A DNA stretch of 64,000 nucleotides from Ligula intestinalis (Eukaryota; Platyhelminthes; Cestoda; Diphyllobothriidea; Diphyllobothriidae), in the NCBI GenBank assembly GCA_036362985.1, contig JAYGXS010000005.1:50880394-50944393 (forward strand), in the 5' to 3' direction. Below, piece by piece: positions 10,501 to 22,500 of this stretch. A program made the position numbers and the translations under genes. A model generated the notes under the pieces. The model saw only the letters and a program-made list of their open reading frames with translations. It was not told the DNA's origin and searched no databases. Position 1 is the first letter of the stretch, and each line of letters opens with the position of its first letter.

Positions 10501-13500
10501 GCTGATATGCTGATGTACGGCAAGACATATGAGGGAAGCCTCGACGCATTGTACGGAAAGACATCGCAGCCATTAATTCAGAGTGGAGAGGGTGAGCAAA
10601 TTACTTGACCGTTTTAAAGTGGTGCTGTACTATACCGTCAGCTAAAAAAAACAAAAAAACGCCGGCAGCCGAAGAGATCATTCGGAGGATACGTTTAAGA
10701 ATGACCAAGTCATGTTTTAGGTAAAGCTGGCAAAATAACTGAAAGCAGTAAAGAATGAAGGGAAGAATGCAGGCATCTATAAATCGCCAGGTTAGGGCAT
10801 GCGGTGTGCGATGTGAACGCAAGTGGCGGATATAATATATAAGTTTATGGATTTTAATAAAAATGCCTTCTATATGGAAAGCAAATGTAAGATTGGATGT
10901 CTAAACAACCGCGACTGTGGCCCCAGGTTACGTGGCATTGTAACGTTCTTCCTCATATCGACCTAAAAGCTGACTGCTGACGACCGTGACAGGCTCCTCT
11001 GTTTTCGACACCTTATCGGCAATTCCGGCAAACAGCAAGGGCGTAGCATGGTCGCATCTCCGGCTCTTCGGGACGTTCTCGTGAGCCCTGCGGTCTCCTC
11101 TTCGTGTGACCCTGGCTGGCTGCAAACATTCTCAGCAGCGCGCCTGTCCTACTTTCCTCCCACGAGCGACCGTTTTTCGCCTAAAAATCCCACAAATGAC
11201 ATTACATCTTTTGAATTCTGAGCCATGCCTTGAGAGTTTTTTTCACTGTCTGCTCTTGTTGCTTAGTTACACCTGCTGGCTAGTACTAAGTGGCATCACC
11301 TTATTTGATTTTATTACTTGAAACAAGTACGTAGTCGCCTTCAATTATGTAAAGGACCTCTTTTGAAATGTTCTTCTGTAGCGATGCATTTCCTCACTAC
11401 TTTGTGCCAATAGGGAGTTCAAAGGCGTTTGCGTATATTTCCTGTCGATATGAGACCCGAGAGATGGTCGTCAGAGTTCCGAAGGCTCCAGTGAAGCCTG
11501 ACGGTGATCTTCGAGGTCTCTGTTGATGATCGTCTTGGGTTCTTACGTTTTCGCCAACTTTTCGGGGACCCTGCAATCTGCCGGGTCGCATCTCGGTGAC
11601 GTGCTCCTGACTTCTACGGTCTCCTTCTCGTTTTGACCACGATGACCTCCTCTTGTCTCCCTCCCATGATGCTTTATGATTTTTCCCACGAAAAGGAGCG
11701 TTCTGAACCCTAAACATCACGATCCCATCTCACTGCGTTATATCATCCTACATCAATCCAACTACCTATTCAAGCAGTTTCTTCTCCCAATGTTCTTTTT
11801 GGAACTGTGTGCCTCGCTGATCTCTGCCACCAATTCCCGTTATAGGGGTTTTTCACTGCCTCTTTCTCAGTTCACCATATTAACCTAATGGCCTAATGGC
11901 CCGTTTTTAATCAGATCGGATGTATAAGCTACTAGTCATTCATTTTGTTATACATGTACTTACGCGCAGCTGTGGCTACCAACTGTGTATTTATTTTCAC
12001 TACAGCAGTAAGTTTAAATGAAAGAGTGGCAAGAGTGCTTATAGAGGCCTAGAAACCCCGTTGACTTATAATAAAAAAAGAACTTTCAAATATTCGGTAG
12101 CCTGACTTTAAATATTTTCCTTAACTTCCACCATTTCCATTTTCGTTAAATTCCGCCTACATAAGGTCAAATTTCCCTCGATTAGCTTTCGTATTCTACG
12201 CAATAAACGTTTATGTTGATTGAATGTAATTCTATATAGCATATTAAAACAAACATAATCTTATTTAATTTAGTATTTTCTGATAAATTTCGCCACAATT
12301 ACATATTAATTTACGCTCACGAGCCAAAAAAATTAAATGTTTAACCACAAAATACTTTGAGCAGTTTGGCGGGGAGCATAGATAGCTAGTGGGCCCCTAC
12401 AAATCATTTTTGCCGAAAGAGCTCCTTGGGCCTTAAATGTACAATTTTTTCATTAATTTATTCCAGATCAGTGCTGACAGGTCCCGACCGTCGACTGACC
12501 AATGGCCTCGGCGACGGTGTCTGGAGAGCGACCATGAGGCTACCACCCATCGCGTGCCTGCTCTGCCGCCATCGAAGCCGGAGCTTGCTGCAGGCACCCG
12601 TCGGGTCGGTATCGTCCTCTCAAGGTCCATCTCTGCTCCCCATCCAGTTGCACACCCGGTGGAGTATGTTGAGGTCGCCACCGAGGACCCATCACCGCCT
12701 CCGTCCGTACCACCCCCGCCACCGCCGCCGCGTCTCCTAGTGGAGACCAGTTCGCTCATAGCCCACGAGGTTAGACCACCGCCACTGGTGGCGCGGTCGC
12801 TAGACAGCTCTCGTGGCGACTGGCCGCCCCACTTCATGTCCCCGGATCGGCGGGCTTCGGTTGATCGTGGCGAGGCACTGGAATGCAGACCAGCGCTTCC
12901 GGCGAAGGGAGGCCTGCGCAGATCAGCAACCATCTCCTACGCTACCAACGTCACAGCTCCCATCGCTGTGCCCGATGATGACTATGAGAGCGGTTAGTCC
13001 AAATCTTTTCAGTGTTTTGCTGCCTCGGCTTCGTCATTCATCAGCAAGCCGGTGATTGAAAGTTGCCTGTCTTACTGTGGTCAGCCCCCCAGGAGTCAAC
13101 TCCAGGTTAGGCGGCCTGGACCTGAAGTCCCGGGCTCGATTGGTTCTTTCAACTGCTACTGTGAATACTGAAGTCCACGTGGCTGTGGTGTTCATCGCTC
13201 TGACTAATATAAGGACTGAATATAAACATTCATAATTTTGTTGCGGAGTTTCGCAGTTCGAGCACTCCCAGGTATTTACATAATCGTGAACAATCAAACC
13301 TTTAAAGTTTGTGCACTTATTTCTGTCTCCAAAAGCCGGTGTCATGAGAGGCCATTTTTCCCAAAAATGTTAATGAATTGAAAATGACCTGTTCAGTTTG
13401 CAGGTTGAATAATATAGGTATCTAATTATCTCAAGTTTTTAATTCTTTGGTAAATATTTTCGTCCGCGAAGATTTATGAGCGTACGAGGTTGTTATTTGA

Positions 13501-16500
13501 CTATCAAAAACTAATGCAACACTTACTTGCCAGAAAAACACTAGTGCTTTCTTGTGAGCGATATTTTCTTGAATGATTAGGAAGGTTCTGTGCGGAAAAC
13601 CGTCACAATTATTGGCATGGGACAGAGAGTTTTGTTATAATTTTCATCTGCCAGGAAGCATGAAAAGTCCAACCAACGTCTTGTTTGCTTCCACGCGCAC
13701 CTTATCTGATGTGAAGAAAAAAAGAAAAAAAGGTACTATAAACTGTTTTGTCACAAACAGCTGTCTGTCTGATGGTCGAGAGATTAAACAGTAATTCCTT
13801 CTTCCAAATGATGATTATTCTTCTTTCGCCTCCTGAATATTAATTGCCGACATTGCACGTTTCGTTAAAATTGGTGAAGAACAGTCGAGCCTGGGGGATA
13901 GGGGTATTTTACTCCTCCGAGCCGAAAGTGTTCATCAGCCAGTCAAATCAACACCGTGCTGATAACTGTAACTGTTATTGCAGTCATCATTAATGGTGGA
14001 ACTAGGCCGCGCCTTTCAGGCAAATCTCGTAGCTGAACGTGTGCATTGGGGCGACTTCGGTAAGTTTCTTTGTAAACCCACGTCCCAAGCCTCGGTCACA
14101 CCCTCCCCCCCCCAATATGACGCGGAACTGAAAGCGCAATTTTGTTCTTTGACAGTCATCAGCCGCGAAAATTAATATGTCCTGCGCGTCGAACGCCCAT
14201 TCTTTGTGTTCACGTCAGCTGGCCTCCAGTCTCCGCCCAATTCGACCGACAAAGGTGTAGGTGGGGCGAGGCATATGCGTGCACACGGCCCCGCGACACC
14301 CACCGGAAAAAAATTTAATTTCCGCCCTACAGCCACGCCCGTCCGATAGCGCTTCCTTCACGGGGGGAGGCGGAGCGAAACTCGACTTTCAGCCCCCTAT
14401 TGCATCCTGTAGTTTGTGTTTTTTGCCCGATGCTCATTCCCGGGACCGCTAATGAACGTATAAAGGCTTCTAAAAATCTCCCATCTCACTTATCTTTTTT
14501 AAATGTGACTGGAGTGGGAAAATACAGGGCTACTTCCGATGATTTCGCCACAGACTTCCGAATATTATTCATTCCCCCAGGTGCATTCGCGGTTAAGCCA
14601 TAATTTTTCGTATATGGCTATTTCCCACTCAGAAACTATCTTCTGCTGGGAAATGTCAGACCTGCGCTACGTCACGTTTGCCCTGTAGAAGTAAATATCA
14701 GGGTTTGGTGAATGAATTTAAGGGAAGAATGTTTGATCGGGTCCTCTAGTTCTCCACACTTTTCAAGAGACGCGTGAGAGGACTTCCTGTTGAGCACTCG
14801 TTTTAATTCCGACACTTACAACGATTATATTGCACTGATACCCCTGTGTATATGCATAGTTTACGCAACCATACAGCCCCCACCCCCTCCGGTACTCGGA
14901 TTCGTTATTATGGTTATGTGGTTTAAGGGCTTGTTACCCGTTGCGCATCCGAGTCCTTGTGTCAGTAGTCAACCAGTTCAACTTCTCCTTTTAGATATTG
15001 AATTAAAGCGCCTACAGGCGAGTGGCGTACCGTCACGCGGGCTTTCTTCCAAGGACTTGGCCGAGGTGGAATCCACGGTAAGGCCATTATTAAGCTGTAA
15101 TCTGTGCATACTTTCATTCCTATCTCTTTTCCTTACCTCCTGGCGTCAAATTTAACAAACGGGCTTGTATCTGTGCCGGTTCATGAGCGGGGGATATATC
15201 ACGTGGACACGGTAACCCGCTAGTGATCTTAAAACAACAAAACTGCTTCAAGCCTGTACCACCCATTGACTGTCTGCCTAGTCAACCACAGAATTTTTCA
15301 CGTGTCTTCTATGTTTTCTGCTACAGGAAACCGGCCATCTCGTCACCACCGGCTCCTTTAAAGTTCAGCTGGCTAGCATGACCATAGCTCTTCAGTCGTC
15401 TGCAAGCCCAGTTAGGCCTTAGTTCGTCGGAAGAAAACCCTGATTTGAAATGGATAGCTGAAGATGTTACTCCATCTAGTTATCGGGATCAAGGGTGGAA
15501 GACTTATCCCCTCTTCTCTCCCACCAAATGCAGTATATCAAGCTAACGTTCCGGTGTTTTGGTCAGCCGCAGTGGGGGAAGTTTGTTTTGATGATGACAG
15601 ACGACCGCATTTGCCGCGTAACATCACTTTATTTATCCAGGTCAATATTACCGCTGCATGATCTGCGACTGTTTATTGGCCTGACCTGAGATTCCACATA
15701 TTTCCCTGCAAACCTCCGTTGTTGGCCACGCCTCCTTTCACGTAAGCCTCCCCTGTCTTTATCGGAGCAAGGTTCATCTGCCTACAATAGGCTAGCCGCT
15801 GTGGCTAGCTGCTGGCGGGGCTTGAGAGTGAGCCCCAAGGCAAAGCGGGACGATCAATTAACCGATCGTGAAAATTCATTCACTCAGCTTTTCGTCATGT
15901 TTTGGTCTTTTGGCAAATCTTCCATGATTGCTTCATCCTCGGTTCTACTCAAATTTTAGTCCCTTTGGCTATGCGCCGCCAATGTAGTGCTCATTTTTCA
16001 CGTGGCGTTGAAACGACAGTTTGTCAGCTTTCAACTGATATATTAGTATTTATTCAGTAAGTTTATTTGCTTATCGTGAGTAGACTATTTGCGATCATAA
16101 TTAAGGTGTTCAATCAATTTACTCTGTGTTCTTGTATACTACATCTGCAAAACGTATCTATACATTAAGCATATAGAGCCCAAAGTTGTTACCGTGTTAA
16201 CCCTGTGAGCCACTTAAAAGTACAAGATGCTTTGTGCAATCACAGAGAGATTTCAGGGAACTGAACAAAGGCAACGAAGCAGATACTATCAAGGTATTCA
16301 GTCTAAGTAAACTTCTTTCCGGTGCATTTCGAACAAGTCACACATTTTCACCTTTTTACTTCAGATAGGCTCTCTGAAGAACCACCGTGCTGAGCACAGA
16401 AGGTAAACCTAGTAATCACAGAACTGACAGTCCTTTGCAATAATAACTTCTTAGGGTTAAGGTTGGCAAGATTAAGTCTTGGTGTGTCTCCGACTCCCCT

Positions 16501-19500
16501 TTGTCCGCTTAACGTGCATGAAGTCGGCATAAAAGAATGTCATTTTCACGCTGTTCGACTCTTCACTCTCAGAATTGACTGCATTGGATTTTTGGACGGG
16601 CAAACCATCCTTTCCTTAATGTTTGCAACCGATAATAAATCCTGTTTGGCCATCTGCTTGAGCATGCTCGACTTTTGTTTCTGCAAGTGTTTGCAGACAG
16701 AAGTTTTGTTCATGACAAAACTCCCAGCCTAGTTAGCTATCTTCATCTCTTCTGCACTGTTTCTTCTGCAGCTGGAAATGCTTCGAGAGATGCGAGATGA
16801 ACTGGACCGCAGTCTCGCCTACCGGACGGAGCGTCGGAACGCACTGAATGCCGGCTATCGGTAGGTTCTTTTTTGCTCTGTTTGGATCGCTCCCACAAAC
16901 ACACATGCCAAACTCAACGTTGGGGCCGAATCCGGCCAGCGAAACTTGACTATGGCAACAGTTGACATAACAACGGGGTGGGTCTGCGTTGACAGCCTCG
17001 GACGTATGCTGTAAGAAAAATAAATGCAAAGAGTTGTAATAATTTGCAGAGCTTTTGGGGCCGAAGCATGTGAATATAATCGGTCGGTTTTTTTTTCGCA
17101 AGCAAATGGGAAGAAGGGCTTCAGACCATGAAGCATAATGACGTCTCCTCCGTACCTTTGTGGAAATCACTCGGGATAATCAAACCACCCTAGAAAAAAG
17201 GGAAAGTCCTTTTGATAAATCTGTGATCTCTAGGATGCTTCTCCATAGGAAACAGGAGTACGAACATTCCCTACGATAGATTTCGAAGAGGTTACAGTAT
17301 TAGGACATAAGGATGGCTACAGTTCCTGGAATTTACCGTTTCGCAACGTATAGTACGGAGAGGGATGTTCTTACGCCCGTGTCTTATCTGTATTGTCTAT
17401 AGAGTCTGCGGCTTGTGGCTGTTTAGTCTTGCGCGTGTCACAAACGCACCTGTTTCGCATATTTTCCGTCCGAAATCAAATACGGCCTCGTGTCGAGCAG
17501 TGCGCACACGCACGCGCGAATGGGTCTGTCCTTAAGGGCACTTTCACAACATCAATTTCACTTTCTGCCTCCATGCCTTTAATGCAGCAGTTGCAGGACG
17601 AGTTTGCAACGATTGGCATGGAAACGGTGACTGTGACCTGCCATATCCATGTCAACGAACGTTTACCCCTACACGCACACAAGCCGTACTTCAAAACGTC
17701 GAACCTCGTAAACCCTGTGAGTCGTATTCAAGGCCAAAGTAAGGAGAAGCCATTGCAGCATGACCCTCAATTTAGGGAAGGCCTGAATTGCCCCCTCCCC
17801 GCCCCGAGACTTCCAATACACGACTTTCGGACAGCGTTCAGACGCGTGAAGTTTCTTGGTAGGTGAGGAGACGAAACGTTGGAGAGTGCATATAGGGCTG
17901 GTCCTACGCTCTGCTCCCCCCTCCCACTCGCGTGCATCAGTCGCGTATCCATGAGAAGGCCACTACAGAACAGTTGACTGGAGTGGGTAAGGGGGTGGGA
18001 GGTAGAAAGGGTGAGGTCTACATTCTTCTGTTCATCAGCCAGCTCCTCACTGATAATGAAACTGACAGGCTTTTAAGCTATCATGACGCACTGAAAGCTG
18101 TGGCTTGGAAGGCTGCTCATTGATGGGATAACTCAGTCCTCATTTATAAGAAGACGATGCGAGCACTGCTTCCTGGAACTCGCACATTCACTTCTGTTGT
18201 CAATCCACAGTGGAGTACTTAGGAATGACAGGAGGACGGGAGGCAGGCTGCAACGGCTCCTTTGCTTACCGCGACCTTCATAGCACCCGCACTAATATTG
18301 GGTTCAAGCTGCCCGCACAGAAGCTCGTAACATACAGTGGGCCCTAGTTTGTGTGTGGCACGTTTAGGCTGGTTGTTTGGTTTTTACTGTTAGGGCCCAG
18401 CTTAACTCAAAGTGCACGCCGCCCTAACGAGGCGTGGTATTCCTTGGAGGCACACACGATGCGTAGTTAGACGGCGATACAGCAGTTTTGGCCATCGTTA
18501 CAGCATTTTCCGCCGCTGTGCGCGTCCAAATCCGGCCGTCTTGATGCTGTCTTGCCATCGAAACAAGGTGAGTACGCGAGGAGAGAGTGTGGTAGGTGCT
18601 GAACAAGTCTGCCCTAGCTTCAGACACGCGCATCGACTCCATGGGCACGCAGTTGACTTCGTCACTTACGAAGTTCGAATTGCCAGAGTTGGAGGGGACA
18701 GGGTTAGTGAATGAGTCAGCTGTGCTTAACTACTACCGTTAATATGTATGGCACCCATCTGCTGCTAAAGCGGCTAAGCTTACACCCCTGTTTCATAGAT
18801 TATTTTGCGGTTAAAGCGATCGCCTCATGGCTTATATTGCCTCCGAGTGTCGAAAATTCCTCCTTGTTTCAGTCGAGTGCGTCTATGACCTAGCTCATAT
18901 TGACCCTGGGCTCATCCCGAAAATTTAAAAAGTAAGCTGATGTACGATGTGGTCTCAACATCAATCCCCTTGAATTTAGAATTTATTTCTGTATTTATAT
19001 TTTTTTGGACGGAATTGATGTCAGGTGATTGACTCAACAGCCACTTCAAAAAGAAATTCGCGTTAAGAATAAGTTCCCTTTCAAATTACTGACGCCTTTA
19101 AGTTACTGTGACGTGTTAATGTTCGCAGTTTTGGACTTTGGTAATTGAGCGGTAATCTGGGCCACCTTTGAAAGCTAAGTTCAGGTTCCCTGTAAGGTGT
19201 TCTTTACCAGCTCACCCATTTATCGGACGCTGCTAACAAATAGGGACATATCCTAGAAATGGCGTTTAAAAATTGGCTCTGGGCATTCCTGTCAGACAAA
19301 GCGACCCTTGTCGGAAATAACAGAGCCTGGTTTACTTTAAACAGAACAACCGAATCGGTTGTAACTAGCTATCTTCACATTAGAACTATCAACTGCCTAG
19401 CTCTGCAAAAAAGTGGCTGCGCTTTCGCCTAGCCTTGAGCACGTAGGTGAGTTGTGCTCACATGTTTAAAGAGTCCACCGTCTCGCGCATCTAGAAGAGC

Positions 19501-22500
19501 GATTTTGAAATCGAGTTAACCGAAATAACCAGTCGGAATCGTCCATCAGTCGACTCTAATATATCGAGCTCTTTCGGCTCATTCGAAAATGACAGAGTTT
19601 TTTATCATTAATTAATTTTTCACTCCACCCGATGGACTCAGTTTGCACCTTCATTTGTGACACCCGAGGTAGCCCTCTGTAGTCCCAATGGGGTCCCTGG
19701 GTGGGGGAGGGGCACGGCATTCTTGTCGTCCGACTACCATACGTGACGGAATCCTCCAAGCAGCATGCCGACCCCGCCTACTAAGCCGGGGGTGATTCAG
19801 CCATTGGAGCGCTGCCGTCGGATTGTGCGCGACCCCCGGGGACCAGCAACTTCCGAGGGTCCGCCCGTGCCCACGCTCAGAGATCAGTCAATGGCAGCAC
19901 GAGATAATGACGTTCGTCTTAAATACGACGTCATGCGCACAGAAGTTTCCGCAGTAGAGTTTTCCTCAGCTACTCCGTCTGCTTTCTGTCCCACGCTGCA
20001 ACTACCGTCATATTGATGGGAAGAGGAGGGTTATAACATCTAGCCCAATACATGAGGCTAATTGCATTTTGGACATGTTGGGAATATTTGATTTCCAAAC
20101 GTAACGCTAGTGAGACACCTTTAAACCCTCAGACAGTAATTGAGTACTGGATCGGACGCAATAAAGAATGCTATTTCAGGCTTTGATTTCCCTCAGCAAT
20201 TGATTTCTACCTCGAAGTAGATCAGTATGTTTAAGTGTCAGCAGGTGTAGACCGGACTTTTAGCTAGCACTTGTGCTACCAGTATGGCCAAAATTACATA
20301 GAAAGATATTATGCTAGCGAATTCTTGTGATTTCCCTTCAGTCGGTTATAACCAATGTCAAACTCCAGATGTAAATATCTCTGACCAGTTTTTACACACT
20401 ATTTTCTTGTTGAAGATAATGCAATCGCAATTGCCTTAAAGGTATTTTGCGTTTTTTTAAACTCACACGTATGCGGCTAAGCCAAATTTTATGTTTTTGT
20501 TTCTGCCTAGAAAGCCTTGTACACACCTAAAACAAATAGACTAGTTTCAGAAAACAAGCCAGTGCATCTTTAAGCACATTCGGGAATATTTACTCACAGA
20601 AAATGGATTTCAACTGCTTCCGAACGGATGATAATTTCCATATAAGTTTCCTCAATCTCAATGTACAATAGCTGGCCTGTCTCATGAAATGTTCAACGAA
20701 ATTCTGAAATATTTTGTTTTTATTTGAAATAATTACGCAGGTGAGGTTCTAAGAAAGTTTGCCATACAAAATATCCGAAATATTTCCATCGTGGCTCCTA
20801 AATAAGCCTTTTTTCTCCTAACTGCAAAAATACACTTAGTAGAATAAGTATAATTGTTAAGTTGCTTTTCGATGCTTGCATATATTTTAATATATTTTTA
20901 GAAAGTATGTATGCAACTATTTTTTCGTGTCCTCGTTGAGTAACAAAGTATGCATTCTTAAAAGATAAGAGTTGAAGGAAAGACTATCATTTGATTTGCA
21001 AATCCTTTCAATCCTTGAATAATTTTGCGCCTGAACTTTAGTTGTATTTGCGCATAAAGTTTCGAAACTTCTTCCAGTATACTTTCAATGTAAAAAAGTC
21101 ACATGTTTATCTCCGTTTTGAGGAACTCGTTATATAGTGTTCATAAAATTGCACAATGGAAGTGGACCACGCTGTATATTCCATAAACAGCGTAAATAAG
21201 GGGCCAGCTATGATATTGTATTAATGAAAATTGACCAGTCTAAATAATTCTCAAAACTACAAACTTATTTTAAGAGACGATACTTTTTTTAAATATACTA
21301 AATAACGAAAAATTACTTTCCTACCCACTGACTACAAAAAAGAATAGTTAAATGCTTTTTTCTATAAAATTTATTGGAAGCTCTGAGGAAATATAAAATA
21401 GATGAAAGTCAGTTACACTACTTCAGTAGTCTTTTAAGTTAACACCTATAGTTGCTGCACGCAGTCAGAAGTTAGCACATTCAAAAGCCAGCATGCTGAA
21501 TTTTTTGGGGTTAGGCTGCATTGGTAGCAATAGTAGTACGACCCTATCTAAGTAAACCTGTTTCAGAAGATACATGCTGAGATTTTAAAAAATTTTCCGC
21601 ATATTTTTTCTTGCTCTCTCCAAATAACTTGAATGCAGGACTAGGTGGACATGTCGACGGCCAAAACAGAGCAGTCCTAGGAACAGGGGTGAGAAAAATG
21701 TTGGGGCGTTGCGCACTTAAACATAGCCACTTACTGGCCAATGAATGTTCCGTGTTTCTTCTCTGGCCTTTTTCTGGGCAAAACGGAACTGGCTTGATGC
21801 TCAGCTCAGAAGACAAACTGTTTCCTTCGTCCTCTGTGCCAGCTAGGGCTTCCCTAAATGAGGCCTTTTCAACCCACCCACGTACTGAGTACTTTCTCGG
21901 CACGGAGATTCGTCGAAGAAACGTCAACCAGTTCGTGTGTCAACGTAGGCCCTAGTTGTCTTCGCAAACCCCCCCCCCTCTGCCTCCGTAACCAGGGTGC
22001 GGACTTCTCACGTTCCAATTATTGCACCATCCGTGCTTTTAGCAACGAGGAAGGCGAAGTTAGGCTGCGAATACTTTATCGCTTGAGGGAATTTCGGCAA
22101 GTTTCGCACACATGCCAGTGAGCTCGCCGTTACCGACTTCCATCTGGGCTGTGTGAGGCTTATGTGCCTTGCTGGCGGCTTAGGTCGGAAGTGGAGACAG
22201 GAAGGAAGGACAAATTATGGGTATCGGAGGGGAAAAGGCAAGCTTCTCTGCGATTTATGTCCATTTCGGTGGGCGGCAGTCTTGCCGCCGGGGTCACCTA
22301 TCAAATATACCTGGCAAAAGTAGCTTATGTAGGCCCACTCATATATCCCTAGTCCCAGCATTTTGTCCTACAAAAACGGTGGTTATAGAGTTTTGTGGGG
22401 TGGGGAAATAGGATAGGCAGAGAAGAAAATTTTTAGAAGTAAGTGTTAAGTGAAAAAAATTTAGTCGATGTTGCTTCCCGCGGCCGCTGGGAGTAAGTTG

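Larger units (their letters stand above)
6367..12466 (+). other. Intron between afadin-like exons 2 and 3
   Basis: This 6.1-kb intron includes copy c, the doubtful exons at 7805-8324, a TGG microsatellite, the assembly gap, two R6 copies and one R2 copy. Nothing is recognised in 8450-9780 apart from low-complexity runs. Confidence 0.6.

Noticed and set aside
9999..10608. Open frames of 170-190 codons across 10.0-10.6 kb on both strands
   Set aside because: They run through 400 N bases, so there is no coding evidence.
12433..12933. 166-codon minus-strand frame
   Set aside because: It is the antisense of afadin-like exon 3. GC-rich Pro/Arg codons leave few stops on the complement, and the plus frame has matching splice phases.
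15337..15412. Possible extra afadin-like exon (ETGHLVTTGSFKVQLASM)
   Set aside because: It is AG-preceded and phase-compatible, but the donor is weak (GTTAGG). Exons 4 and 5 already join in frame and continue one coiled coil without it.
17585..17630. Possible exon reading QLQDEFATIGMET
   Set aside because: It would need a phase-0 start, but exon 5 ends in phase 2; exon 6 fits that phase exactly.
21544..21955. Overlapping 127- and 114-codon frames on opposite strands
   Set aside because: There is no recognisable motif and no splice consistency with the afadin-like gene; both cannot be real and neither looks protein-like.
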